64,000 bases of DNA from Bacteroidaceae bacterium (GTDB lineage Bacteria; Bacteroidota; Bacteroidia; Bacteroidales; Bacteroidaceae), in NCBI GenBank assembly GCA_017466065.1, contig JAFTUV010000031.1, positions 1 to 64,000 of the forward strand, given 5' to 3'. Both the position numbers and the translations under genes were made by a program. Below are positions 13,101 through 18,822 of this stretch, one piece after another. The first letter of the stretch is position 1. The number at the start of each line of letters is the position of its first letter. The notes below the pieces were generated by a model. That model ran no database searches. It had not been told where the DNA came from and saw nothing but the letters and a program-made list of their open reading frames with translations.

Positions 13101-16100
13101 ATACAGGTAGCAACGATTTGAAGATTAACGTAATGCCACTTCGTGCCAAGACGATAGAGAGACGTGTATCATCAGAAGGCATTGACCCGAACGGCAGTAA
13201 TCCTTTTGCACGCAATTCCTTTGTGGAAAAGGTGGAAATGGACGTATTGAGAAAGCCGATGAAAGCCGATGAAATACGCAAGGTTATTGAGCAGATAAAC
13301 CGAGGTGTTGCACCTGCTGAATACTTGGAAAGTGTCATCGAGATAATCCGGAAAGAGGACGAAGCGAGAATTGCCGCAGAGGAAGAACGTTACGAGAAAG
13401 CAAAAGCGAAAGCCGTAGAGGATATTGCCAAGCAGACAGACAAAATCAACGGACAGAAGAAACGTAGCGAAGAGGAAAAGCGTGTTGCCATAGAAAACTT
13501 TATCGCAGAGACTAACGAAAAGGTTGAAGCGAAGCACAATGACAATATTCTACGCCTCAACCAAAGCAGCGACCAGATGATGCACCGCTTGAGAATGTTT
13601 GAAGTTGGCAAGTCTTATCTTGTGCCGGATAACCTTGAGTCGATGATTTTTGACTTTGCCACTCCTGCTATTTTCTGTGGATACAAAACAAAGGACAGCA
13701 AAATTACAGCCTCAACAACACTTGCGGTATTTGCTACCCTTGACGGTCGCAGACGCATTGAAATCAAACTGTCGCAAATTGATGCGTTACGAAGCATTGA
13801 CAAGATGACCAATGACAATTGGGATGCTGCACGTGCCACTACGCTTGATAATTGGGATAGTCAGATACCAAGTGAGACACGAAAGACAGGTTTCATTATG
13901 ACAGGAAATATCTTGCAGGCTATCGCCGATACACAAGATGAATACGGAGGCTATCCGGGACAGCTCATTAGTTATACTGATATTGACGGTAATGTTCACG
14001 ATGGTATCTTAATGCCCGACAAATGGAATGCATCAATGCTCAAAACAAGCGGTGCGCCATTGAGTAGTCGTTTACAACAGATAAAAGACTATACGCCTAT
14101 AACAAGCCACGATGGAAAGGTTGAAATTATGGGTAGCAGTTGGGCAAAGATGTTCTACCTCACTGTTCCTAAGACAAAGAAAGATGGTGCTGTTTACTAT
14201 GAAAACAAGACCTTGCTACGTGCCGCAGGTGGAAACTTCTACCCTTATCGTGGAAAGTTGCGTGCGGATATTCCTGAGGAACGTATAACAGAGGTTGTTA
14301 AGGAACTTACCAAATTGGGCGTAAAAGTTAAGGAGGAAAGGGCTGATGATGACACCTTGTACCGCAGTGATGATACGATGTATCGCATTCGTGAAGAGGC
14401 AGCACCGAAGAATACGGGCATTGGATACAAAGTCTTTGTTTTGAAGAATGGTGAACTCTATCCACCTATGGTAGCCAATCCAAATGGAGAGGCAACCCCT
14501 GTCGGTGTTTGGCTTGATGCAGATGCAGCACCGATAGCAGGACAGAGCAAGACAGGTCGTTCGCAAGTTAAGGCAGGCGGCAAGGGTACACAAGGCGGTA
14601 GCGGTAAACTTGCCTATCGTCCCGGTTGGCATTTGGGCGAAATCCCATACGCATTGCAGTTCAATCGCAATGATGAGAACGGAGAGCGTACATTGTTCCC
14701 TGCAAACTTTGTGTGGGCAGAGGTTGAATATGCTAACGATGTGGACTACCAAGAGGAGGCTATGAGTTACGGCTATAATCAAAACGGGAACTTCCAACAT
14801 AGTTACGCAGGTCTGCCACGTGTCCCCGAGAATGGAGCATACCACTATCGTACCAATCCTAATCCCGAGACTGACCCTTGGATTATCACAGGTGCAATGC
14901 GTGTGAAACGTATTCTCACTCCTACCGAGGTGGACGAAATGGTTAAGGCAGCAGGACGTGAGCCTCAACGCAGACAGGAAGGTGCTATCACAGATGAGCA
15001 AATCATTGCTCTCAATGCAGAAATAGCAAACGACTATCGTGAGGGTGTCGGCTCATATACCGATGATGAGTTGGCTTTGGAGAGCGACCCTGTTTCAAAG
15101 GCACTCGGTAAACCAAGAGGAACGAGAAAGCAGCGCAGGGAGTTTGCACAGCGTGAACGTCAGAGAATGGCAGAACGTGTGGAACGCCTTGCAAAGAAAC
15201 TGCATCTTGATAATGTTGAGGTTGTAACTGATGTAACTACATTGGAGGGCAAGAAACAGCGTGCAAAGGGTTTCTACACAAAGAGTACAGGCAAGATAAC
15301 TATTGTTATCCCTAACCATTCAAGTGCTTTTGACGTTGAACAGACTTTGCTCCACGAGGCAGTTGCCCACTATGGATTACGTCAGTTGTTCGGAGAGCAT
15401 TTTGAAACATTCCTCGACAATGTATTCAACAATGCAGATGAGGCTATCCGTCAGCGTATCGTTGCCCTTGCCGCAAAGAACGGCTGGGATTTCCACAAGG
15501 CTACGGAAGAATATCTTGCTATGCTTGCAGAGAACACCGAATTTGAGAACACCAATGCAAGTTGGTGGAGGCAGATTAAGGATTTCTTCTTGAATATGCT
15601 TCACAAGATAGGTTTTGAGGATTTCAGAGGAGTTACTCTGACTGATAACGAACTTCGCTATATCTTGTGGCGCAGTTATGAAAACCTTGCAGAGCCGGGC
15701 AGATACCGTAGCATATTGGGCGAAGCTGCTGATGTGGCTAAACAATACGAGTTGGGTGTTGGTAACTATTCAGATACCAACCTCAACCCGAATTTCGCCG
15801 CCGAAAGTGATGATGACCTCTATCGTGATGGAGACCCCGAAATACACGAAAGGGAGTTGGCACGAGACCGTTATGAAAGACGTGTCAAGACAGGTATGTT
15901 CCAATCACAGGAGGCATTGCAGGATAGTATGCTCGGACTAAAAGAAGCAATGCAGGCTATCCTTGGCCAAGGAACAAACATCGAAGATGTGGACGGCTTC
16001 GAGAATGCTTATTTGGGCGAAAACCGCCTGTCGAGTGTGAACAAAGCCGAAGCAGATGCTTTCGCACAGACATTGTTCAAACCAATGCTTGATGAGGTTG

Positions 16101-18751
16101 CCAAACTTGCCCGAAATGAGGCAGAGCGTGAGGAACTGACCGATTATATGATGGCTAAACACGGACTTGAACGAAATGCGTATATGCGTAATGAGGCTAT
16201 CAATAACGGTGCTACTGATGCAGACCAAACCGACTATGCAGGTTTAACAGCCTTAACAGGTATGGACGATGTTGCCGATGCCGAAGCGGAAGCACAGCGC
16301 ATTGTTGATGATTACGAACAGGCACACGACACTACCGACCTTTGGGAGAAAGTCAATGCCGTCAGCAAGGCTATTCTTCAAAAGTCATACGATTGCGGGA
16401 TGATGAGCAAAGAGACATTCGATAAAGTTTCGGATATGTACGAGTTCTATATCCCATTACGTGGCTTTGACGAAAAGACAAGTGCAGAGGCATACGCTTA
16501 CCTGTCGCATAAACATAGTGCTTTCAATGCTCCTATCAAGAAAGCAGAGGGACGTAGGTCAAAAGCCGATGACCCATTTGCCAACCTGCAATCTATGGCA
16601 GAGGGTGCGATAATGCAGGGCAATAGAAACAAGTTGGTGAAACAGCGTTTCTTGAACTTTGCCCTCAACCACCCGAGCGACCTTGTGAGCGTTAGCGACA
16701 TCTGGGTAGAATATGATGCAGTAACCGATGAATGGAAACCTGTATTCCCGGACAACATCGAGAGTACAGACACCCCCGAAGAGGTTGAGCAGAAGATGCA
16801 GGACTTTGAGACAAAGATGGAGTCATTGGCACAGCAGCACCCCGACCAATACAAGAGAGGTAAAGATGCTATCGGCATTCCTTACCGCATTGTAGAGAGC
16901 CGAGATATGAGACAGCACCAAGTTGTTGTGAAGCGTGGCGGTAGAGATTATGTAATCACTATCAACGGCAACCCTCGTGCGGCGCAGGCATTGAACGGAC
17001 AGACCAACCCCGACAATGATATGTCGGGTGCTATCGGTGCTATTCTTCGTGCAGGAGAAAAGATAAACCGTCAGTTGAGTGCGTTCTATACCACACGTAA
17101 CCCGGACTTCATCGTATCGAACTTTATGCGTGATATGCTCTACACCAATAGTATGGCGTGGATAAAGGAAAGCCCGAACTACGCTCTGCGTTTCCACAGG
17201 AACTACCTAATGGTAAACCCTGTTACAATGAAACGCTTATTGGCGAAATATCGCAAGGGAACGCTTGATATGAGCAACAGGACCGAAGCAATGTTCCATC
17301 AGTTTATGATGAACGGAGGCGAAACAGGCTATGCTAATATCCGAGACATCGAGCAGCATAAGAACGACATCCGCAAGGAACTGAAACGAGCAAACGGCAA
17401 ACTGAAACTTGCACGTGCTTGGAGCCTGCTTGCAGAGAAGTTCGATGAACTGAACAGAGCTGTTGAGAACTGCGCCCGATTTGCCGCCTTTGTAACCTCT
17501 CGTGAAATGGGCAGAAGCATTGACAGAGCCATTTACGATGCAAAGGAGATAAGTGTAAACTTCAACAAGAAAGGTAGCGGAGCGAAGTTCTATGACAGCG
17601 TAGGACAGACAAAGGCAGGAAACGCAAGTGCATTGGTATCGGGACTTGGTCGTAGCGGTTACGTCTTTTGGAATGCCGCCATTCAAGGTACTACCAACTT
17701 CGGGCGACAGATGAAGCGACACCCGGCAAAAGCCTTTACAGGTGTTGCGGCAATGTTCCTGCTTGGTGCTATCGTGGCATATTTGGGTGGCGATGATGAT
17801 GAGGACGACAAGAACGCATACTACAACCTGCCCGAGTATGTGAGACGTAGTAACATTTTGTTCCGTGCAGGCGACAGTTGGATATCCATTCCTCTGCCTA
17901 TCGAGTACAGAGCGTTCTACGGAATGGGTGAACTTATGACCTCTGTATTCAGTGGCAAGGAACACCTTACAGGTGGCGAGATTGCCGAGGCGGTTTTGGG
18001 ACAGGCTACACAGATATTGCCTATTGACTTCTTGGAGGGTGGCGGCGGATTGAACGCTTTTGTTCCGAGTGCTGCCAAACCATTATGGGAAGCCTACGTT
18101 GCAGAAAAGAGTTGGACGGGTATGCCACTCTATAAGGACACTCCTTTCAATAAGGATATGCCGGAATGGACGAAAGCATACAGCAGCGCCAATAAACACA
18201 TCGTGAACTTGGCGGCAACTCTGAACGAGGCAACAGGTGGCGACCCATACACAAAGGGAGCAATCGACATCAACCCTGCCAAAGTTGAGTATATGCTAAA
18301 CGGTTATTTCGGTGGAGTGTTCGGTACTATCGACAAACTGACAAAGACTGCTGAAACGATTGTCGGCGACAGAGAGTATGACCCTCGTAGCATACTGTTG
18401 GTAAACCGACTTGTAAAGGCAGGCGATGAACGTACCGAGTACCGTGCCGTGAATAATGAGTATTTCCGTTTGAAAGAGGAACACGACCGATTGAAAACCC
18501 GATTGAGACACTATGAGGAAGATACCGACAACGGCATCTTTGACTATGCCGAGAAGATAGATTTTCTCTATAACTCGCCCGAATACGAGCGTTACGAAAT
18601 CTTTGAGGACTACCGCAGAGACATTGACGACCTCTACGATGAACTGCAAGAGGCAGTCGATGATGAAGAGCGCAAGGACATCGAAGCCGAGTTGAACGAA
18701 CTCAAAAAGGAGATGATACAGGAAATGAACACAACTCGCAAACGTAAATAG
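1190..18751 (+). CDS. Giant polyvalent protein (5,853 aa): ParB/DdrB-like, kinase, pyrophosphatase, N6-MTase, helicase, metallopeptidase, LPD38-like
   Basis: Domains by residue, seen from motifs: 4-55, two short repeats (YIVNGKTYNIP, NEGKTYQIP); 60-1240, helical and charged; about 1244-1680, ParB/DdrB-like with GNNRSDALR; about 1794-1975, polyvalent kinase-like with catalytic-loop-like DVEGDNVLL and FIDP; about 2006-2150, pyrophosphatase-like with YGYIRGTEGVDGDHIDVFL; about 2847-3044, adenine methyltransferase with EPTAGNG and NPPF (2946-2949); about 3250-3900, strawberry-notch-type SF2 helicase with GDQTGVGKGR (3289-3298), DESH (3442-3445) and QMIGRIDRTGQ (about 3824-3834); about 4640-4800, metallopeptidase with HEAVAH (4722-4727) and downstream EEYLAMLAE; about 5140-5853, LPD38-like C-terminus with RNPDFIVSNFMRDM and a membrane segment near 5515-5534. 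Such polyvalent proteins in phages and conjugative elements are thought to enter with the DNA and protect it; ejection with the genome is inferred from the late position before the portal. Two low-complexity linkers overlap +1-frame ORFs at 6213 and 10449. Confidence 0.9.
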   Translation: MPKYIVNGKTYNIPDDKVAGFESRYPNATVEYHNEGKTYQIPLSKRNGFLKQFPNASYNAPVEQPEQDATPTVETETPEVETPAVSTGETPLTEQDRIRFSAGIEQMKRRTRQSMDDFNERMATMREYHENAPLGGGQTAEGRMMFNPQSGKVEKTYITPLGNRYTSKGLADMESFRYRQAADMSVNGQLRRARLKLAELKSEKEAARSRASKKAQEYNKTKLTGLGQLLVGGDIYRAQVQTDPETNAYDLAIHETEELISRLERQQERENGNESGFWRGLGSISISDFDFGFGELNRNFIRGYADKHSDNATDGERKAFNEMMGAQYLREEAEQAYPDNWWYEMGVQTKNMAPFALDFLVFRGTTSLPSVFTKGGTRVATKVIGKEVVEEMAEQGFKTYVRNNGVRGFGQYAGNWTIKALGTMGDDLLIRAPLMTNTVQVGKTTSDIIDRKLGNVVVNEDGTYDFSNDETWGSAIWQGEANAIIENYSEMFGAHLDPVVTFGNMSKLANVVGAKRLGAVLSKADAGALSGIMGQTHQLFNKMGVSDYFGEVTEEYYGQMWRTMLNLDDAYQQNPDGTRTNLLATGQFHGDVWGGMALSMGLMGAGKHTLSAAHYTSMKHSVNKADAHATELLGKEIWEPLRTSLDLTTNEDMGAMAEAIVNDKDFTDEERAAVLTYMERSMMMRGYNLGTLAQRRGAAQDEDVQALDESYIDGYSIESSQEMNDAKNMYDYQRQRALAIIEEDFLADIENDPAAHLDYIRNSEDWSDEERGILLDYLNSKQVYDGMIQRVRDDIDGRIDQSNAMVNARTNRTTGMIQGATMKQDDRRVYVINGNLVQYADGSGIDIEASDNSIIVRDAETGALEQVSPDAILNIDEALDPITEMQTAADAIRQQYAQEAANRIDGVVTFNPGDTYTITGDDAQIQVKIVANDEGIVDNGDGTVNVSDGTNVFPLAKETIQQQAEAAQLARVAQFEQQRAAENAAYQQAIEEESRPQYALNDLVSLRDENGNAVRGNITTDADADGRYEVYTEAPINGKRVNLFTRDELDSMLMEHNGVVIEQPAENEGNNGGENIPENGNIAPQNIPAMQRIPKDMQGNPLYEQTDSDTAWDAIVEQTEGDEAMAQTVADGMVADKEAALKKLEKAKSKGGATVAEKIAAEKERKAAIDAAQQELNIWKKIAGTANRRRMDAEAERRRVADEAAALRKAEEERLRAEREEAERIEREALNGVPDMVDDTPQDARARGYRRVSGHKIDRQEPLQAVQGKEVAVRFSDDAIANGRVAVIDAAQLQPSHIQGARNPLHFIDEAQPKERNDEASVMSARKIAGNIRPEEITSSVTAYTGAPTVNARGEAIQGNNRSDALRLMWESHQDQAAQYKQYLIDHAEEFGLNADDVAAMERPVLVNMLDVDDAEAITLGQFVAQDTESGGTERIKPKNALQKMGNDMRSFANLLLKSNDEDTSFAGLVDNNGVEVLKWMSQRGYITPTQYKSAFDSKGNLTAEAKNDLRGIMYQSIFKGGSTRLEEMFNAMPAKAQKAILATAFRDYDSPNADRMIEEIQNSIRAFYALSQSEDFVNAKTFKDARLAVEGWKIQYQIDDVTGESYLPAENFSNFALLLATMYKGDNQSVIQGTFNKLYDLIQGTQEPNLFEQPDNTPRTLAQAIYETLNITYDGQQRSNVLVGDSSASQRGQQGSTGDAATGERVENGERTADSAGSIEAESTTGNEAVYQPQPERKGLEQTPDGGRETDGTGVADDATQEVLGASNRGDIRVLEEGLDTSYREYSEYSERTRRTTESERLVSLAKQHGLFIPAEVTKTLTGKYPKRTGESVVYIDTAAGKVTKVKDPYAKSAMKSGVQPEDAAFEHLVHNLLFPETAYTLEGISEEMGDVRIVLSQDFIQNYEQPTKEQIAEALAARGLFPEDNYSFGNELVSVTDVEGDNVLLGEDGTVYFIDPIIRFKKPLREILAALGGAEQKAPTIGEQIQAAEAEVNTNPTEAQKEAGNYKKGHVQIGTFNVTIEQPKGSVRSGVDADGKKWETEMQNTYGYIRGTEGVDGDHIDVFLSDDIDGWDGHKVFVVDQRNADGSFDEHKVMLGFNDINDAEAAYMSNYEEGWQGLGSITGVSIEEFEKWIASSHRKTKAFAEYKSVKTTEGQSASAERRNLADFKEGDVVRDYYDKKLYRIKKHSKNGVSTIAMLDEEGNEVGTTQMNAHNNSRYSIAEAPVKAETPTISQESEQVSDQDNAPYTIAPAQYTTKKGKVLDMHLVKFAGTLTKEQQRAAKELAKAEKGWYDREQGGFMMRSEESAKQLADTILNNDDAVSDAQPVSMIDIQALNNGDVLFTEPQQPKEQPKDEEYHPIWQYSIHIDADGYTTISRDDVSSGYPIGDARFRYSTDSPEEMLDILRNPLNGMQEALEAVGVTLENKIKTRELDRKIKEERRREYEALRANGYNGYKIGDEVIYKGKKAKIHDLEEYGEHRPVLDTGLAPVMYEVAEWSDIQSDTSSKTIFSSAFKDLVSEDGKYNIRITKVDGAKRIVTADLNTANVGGEGLVLSFEEMTDILNSGNWQEKIAPEPKNEGQFGLVSDERMAELKDRLRKKLGGQMNIGIDPEILAIGLEIAVGHLDRGVKTFTDFAKVMISDLGDVIRPYLKAFYNGARELPEVVENGLASDMTSYDEVQSFDVANFDKQGIDAFATAETVTREAEVAQEVEVAQERIKKTRSAKKETKKKSVTSQEQTGGLFDDLFAETNKADAELHRQFAMTVKADMLAALDNGTKPYRSILDLRKRASELGMEVDSDGRTDILLQELVEDGLVRAAREVIGRKGRNSRASYDLICKLYEMQPTIAARSSNRIKMQQYSTPLPMAWIANHFAMANKAGGKVLEPTAGNGMLVFTVPVEQVHANELDETRLDNLREQGFAEVTQQDATEPFEGGMQYDVVIANPPFGKREAVEYDGKMIPGLDPQITLNALASMKDDGRAAIIIGGNMEYASNGAIKSMKPFFTYLYDHYNVKGVIDMSGGLYAKQGTTFPTRMILIDGRRSDEERAQTAVYPPVESKAIRKAESFDDLYEIINEVLNSKEKTNGTEILRSRERQLASVNNETSGNTDGAGHREQPRKNDDVGSRRKPTKEHSDGSEQVLPRERRTNNADGETRAETPRDNAGGSRSVSDTDIQRVGTERVSTNGVGLKQTPTEHKKRTLTDEKSAYRPHNSAFSLNSVAPAAMVEAMDNVLTQIEAQHGSIDEFIRTELGYDTVEEAHQALAAEQMDSVAMAIYQMKQGQALIIGDQTGVGKGRQMAALIRWAVQQGEKPVFITQKADLFSDIYRDLVDVGSGDLVPFIFNSDGAMVDSKGNTVHKPLSSTEMAKVFASGTLPDEYDFAVLTYSQVNTGDAVSQQEMEEAAKKSGARTKKSKNVKNGKATPKATFLRAIAEDNYLFLDESHTAAGSSNTGAYLQSILRTAKAATFASATFAKRPDTMPLYAIRTAMSQAKVEPDKMISIIEKGGVTLQEIMSRELTNAGQMVRRERDMSDVITDWKTITDPETVRRARENYDRTIAAFNAIIKFQEDYVKPMIEALDMELAVMAESAGVKRGTDKMGVENVPFASKTYNYTKQLMLALKVDAIADEVEAEINAGRHPVIALESTMESSIKDYAAGEIIDEPTFSASLLKGLDTVMQYTVKDEDGNERHERYSPQALGPAGEKAYYELQDFIRESTSDIFISPLDAIIERLHEKGYKVGELTGRNMYVERNDDGRVVVKRRTDKDKKRMQREFNSGVLDVLILNKSASTGISLHASEKFSDQRQRSMIIAQPLSDINDYMQMIGRIDRTGQVHRGYYINLGLPVPAENRFLMMLSTKLKSLNANTTTSQDSESNDVEAPDLLNKYGSQVVVEYLRDNVEIYEKMGTPLKKGGLGGGRVQASELDEYKPQEDDARKVTGYVALLTTKEQEEFYDDVVRRYNELIKYLNDTGSNDLKINVMPLRAKTIERRVSSEGIDPNGSNPFARNSFVEKVEMDVLRKPMKADEIRKVIEQINRGVAPAEYLESVIEIIRKEDEARIAAEEERYEKAKAKAVEDIAKQTDKINGQKKRSEEEKRVAIENFIAETNEKVEAKHNDNILRLNQSSDQMMHRLRMFEVGKSYLVPDNLESMIFDFATPAIFCGYKTKDSKITASTTLAVFATLDGRRRIEIKLSQIDALRSIDKMTNDNWDAARATTLDNWDSQIPSETRKTGFIMTGNILQAIADTQDEYGGYPGQLISYTDIDGNVHDGILMPDKWNASMLKTSGAPLSSRLQQIKDYTPITSHDGKVEIMGSSWAKMFYLTVPKTKKDGAVYYENKTLLRAAGGNFYPYRGKLRADIPEERITEVVKELTKLGVKVKEERADDDTLYRSDDTMYRIREEAAPKNTGIGYKVFVLKNGELYPPMVANPNGEATPVGVWLDADAAPIAGQSKTGRSQVKAGGKGTQGGSGKLAYRPGWHLGEIPYALQFNRNDENGERTLFPANFVWAEVEYANDVDYQEEAMSYGYNQNGNFQHSYAGLPRVPENGAYHYRTNPNPETDPWIITGAMRVKRILTPTEVDEMVKAAGREPQRRQEGAITDEQIIALNAEIANDYREGVGSYTDDELALESDPVSKALGKPRGTRKQRREFAQRERQRMAERVERLAKKLHLDNVEVVTDVTTLEGKKQRAKGFYTKSTGKITIVIPNHSSAFDVEQTLLHEAVAHYGLRQLFGEHFETFLDNVFNNADEAIRQRIVALAAKNGWDFHKATEEYLAMLAENTEFENTNASWWRQIKDFFLNMLHKIGFEDFRGVTLTDNELRYILWRSYENLAEPGRYRSILGEAADVAKQYELGVGNYSDTNLNPNFAAESDDDLYRDGDPEIHERELARDRYERRVKTGMFQSQEALQDSMLGLKEAMQAILGQGTNIEDVDGFENAYLGENRLSSVNKAEADAFAQTLFKPMLDEVAKLARNEAEREELTDYMMAKHGLERNAYMRNEAINNGATDADQTDYAGLTALTGMDDVADAEAEAQRIVDDYEQAHDTTDLWEKVNAVSKAILQKSYDCGMMSKETFDKVSDMYEFYIPLRGFDEKTSAEAYAYLSHKHSAFNAPIKKAEGRRSKADDPFANLQSMAEGAIMQGNRNKLVKQRFLNFALNHPSDLVSVSDIWVEYDAVTDEWKPVFPDNIESTDTPEEVEQKMQDFETKMESLAQQHPDQYKRGKDAIGIPYRIVESRDMRQHQVVVKRGGRDYVITINGNPRAAQALNGQTNPDNDMSGAIGAILRAGEKINRQLSAFYTTRNPDFIVSNFMRDMLYTNSMAWIKESPNYALRFHRNYLMVNPVTMKRLLAKYRKGTLDMSNRTEAMFHQFMMNGGETGYANIRDIEQHKNDIRKELKRANGKLKLARAWSLLAEKFDELNRAVENCARFAAFVTSREMGRSIDRAIYDAKEISVNFNKKGSGAKFYDSVGQTKAGNASALVSGLGRSGYVFWNAAIQGTTNFGRQMKRHPAKAFTGVAAMFLLGAIVAYLGGDDDEDDKNAYYNLPEYVRRSNILFRAGDSWISIPLPIEYRAFYGMGELMTSVFSGKEHLTGGEIAEAVLGQATQILPIDFLEGGGGLNAFVPSAAKPLWEAYVAEKSWTGMPLYKDTPFNKDMPEWTKAYSSANKHIVNLAATLNEATGGDPYTKGAIDINPAKVEYMLNGYFGGVFGTIDKLTKTAETIVGDREYDPRSILLVNRLVKAGDERTEYRAVNNEYFRLKEEHDRLKTRLRHYEEDTDNGIFDYAEKIDFLYNSPEYERYEIFEDYRRDIDDLYDELQEAVDDEERKDIEAELNELKKEMIQEMNTTRKRK
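6213..6602 (+). CDS. Nested ORF, 129 aa, +1 frame inside the giant gene
   Basis: This ORF lies wholly inside the giant gene in the +1 frame. Its translation has a normal protein-like mix: MDNSEAMYWLAIVQQANEGS at the start, a Gln/Glu-rich helical middle, PYINPNPNEKDLNKLL, and an aromatic region with WERATEAIYECLKRGWTLH. Over the same bases the giant frame is a Gly/Ser/Thr/Glu-rich linker with almost no hydrophobic residues, which is the usual sign that the alternate frame is the constrained one. It fits exactly between the end of the ParB/DdrB-like module and the kinase-like module. The bases before the ATG are AT-rich (attaaacattacc), as is usual at Bacteroidetes starts. No family recognised; expression is unproven. 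Confidence 0.5.
   Translation: MDNSEAMYWLAIVQQANEGSKEAQEMLQQENELRTESGQPTVQEALKQKAQQATKPYINPNPNEKDLNKLLMEDGKQTAQEWLMTQPKKYWERATEAIYECLKRGWTLHTGNIQSTARELDAQRNPKGW
10449..10763 (+). CDS. Nested ORF, 104 aa, +1 frame inside the giant gene
   Basis: Second ORF in the +1 frame of the giant gene, located exactly between the methyltransferase module, whose sequence ends near 10440, and the helicase module, which starts near 10790. It begins MEQKYYVAEKGSWHLSITKH, continues with helical NNLERMMMLEAEENQQKS, and ends in an aromatic, acidic tail (FSEWEQSEFPQTEWD). The giant frame here is a polar linker rich in Arg, Asn, Gly, Glu and Thr. An AT-rich stretch with ATTAAAC precedes the start. The composition argues for a real, once independent gene, for instance a small partner of the methyltransferase or helicase (inference). 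No family recognised. Confidence 0.5.
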   Translation: MEQKYYVAEKGSWHLSITKHPGTLTEQDIVNNLERMMMLEAEENQQKSIRTEANRFYQENVERIMQMVKPGQKLQEITQEEAEVYLTLTFSEWEQSEFPQTEWD

Positions 18752-18756
18752 TTATA

Positions 18757-18787
18757 CTTGAAAAGAATGCTTGGGGTAGTACCTTTG
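18757..18787 (+). promoter_or_regulatory. Bacteroidetes-type promoter for the portal gene
   Basis: CTTG at 18757-18760, a 19-base spacer, then TACCTTTG at 18780-18787. This matches the Bacteroidetes primary-sigma consensus (TTTG, about 19-21 bases, TAnnTTTG) apart from the first base of the upstream box. Transcription would start near 18794, about 30 bases before the portal ATG. The downstream box lies in the loop of the hairpin listed next. Confidence 0.6.
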
Positions 18788-18806
18788 TGGCTATCCTAAG
18801 CATTCT
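18764..18806 (+). terminator. Hairpin after the giant gene
   Basis: A 16-bp stem pairs 18764-18779 with 18791-18806 (nine perfect pairs AGAATGCTT/AAGCATTCT, then seven including two wobble pairs), leaving an 11-base loop TACCTTTGTGG. No strong T tract follows (TATAATATT), so termination would be partial. It separates the giant gene from the portal. Confidence 0.55.
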
Positions 18807-18822
18807 ATAATATTCAACGATT

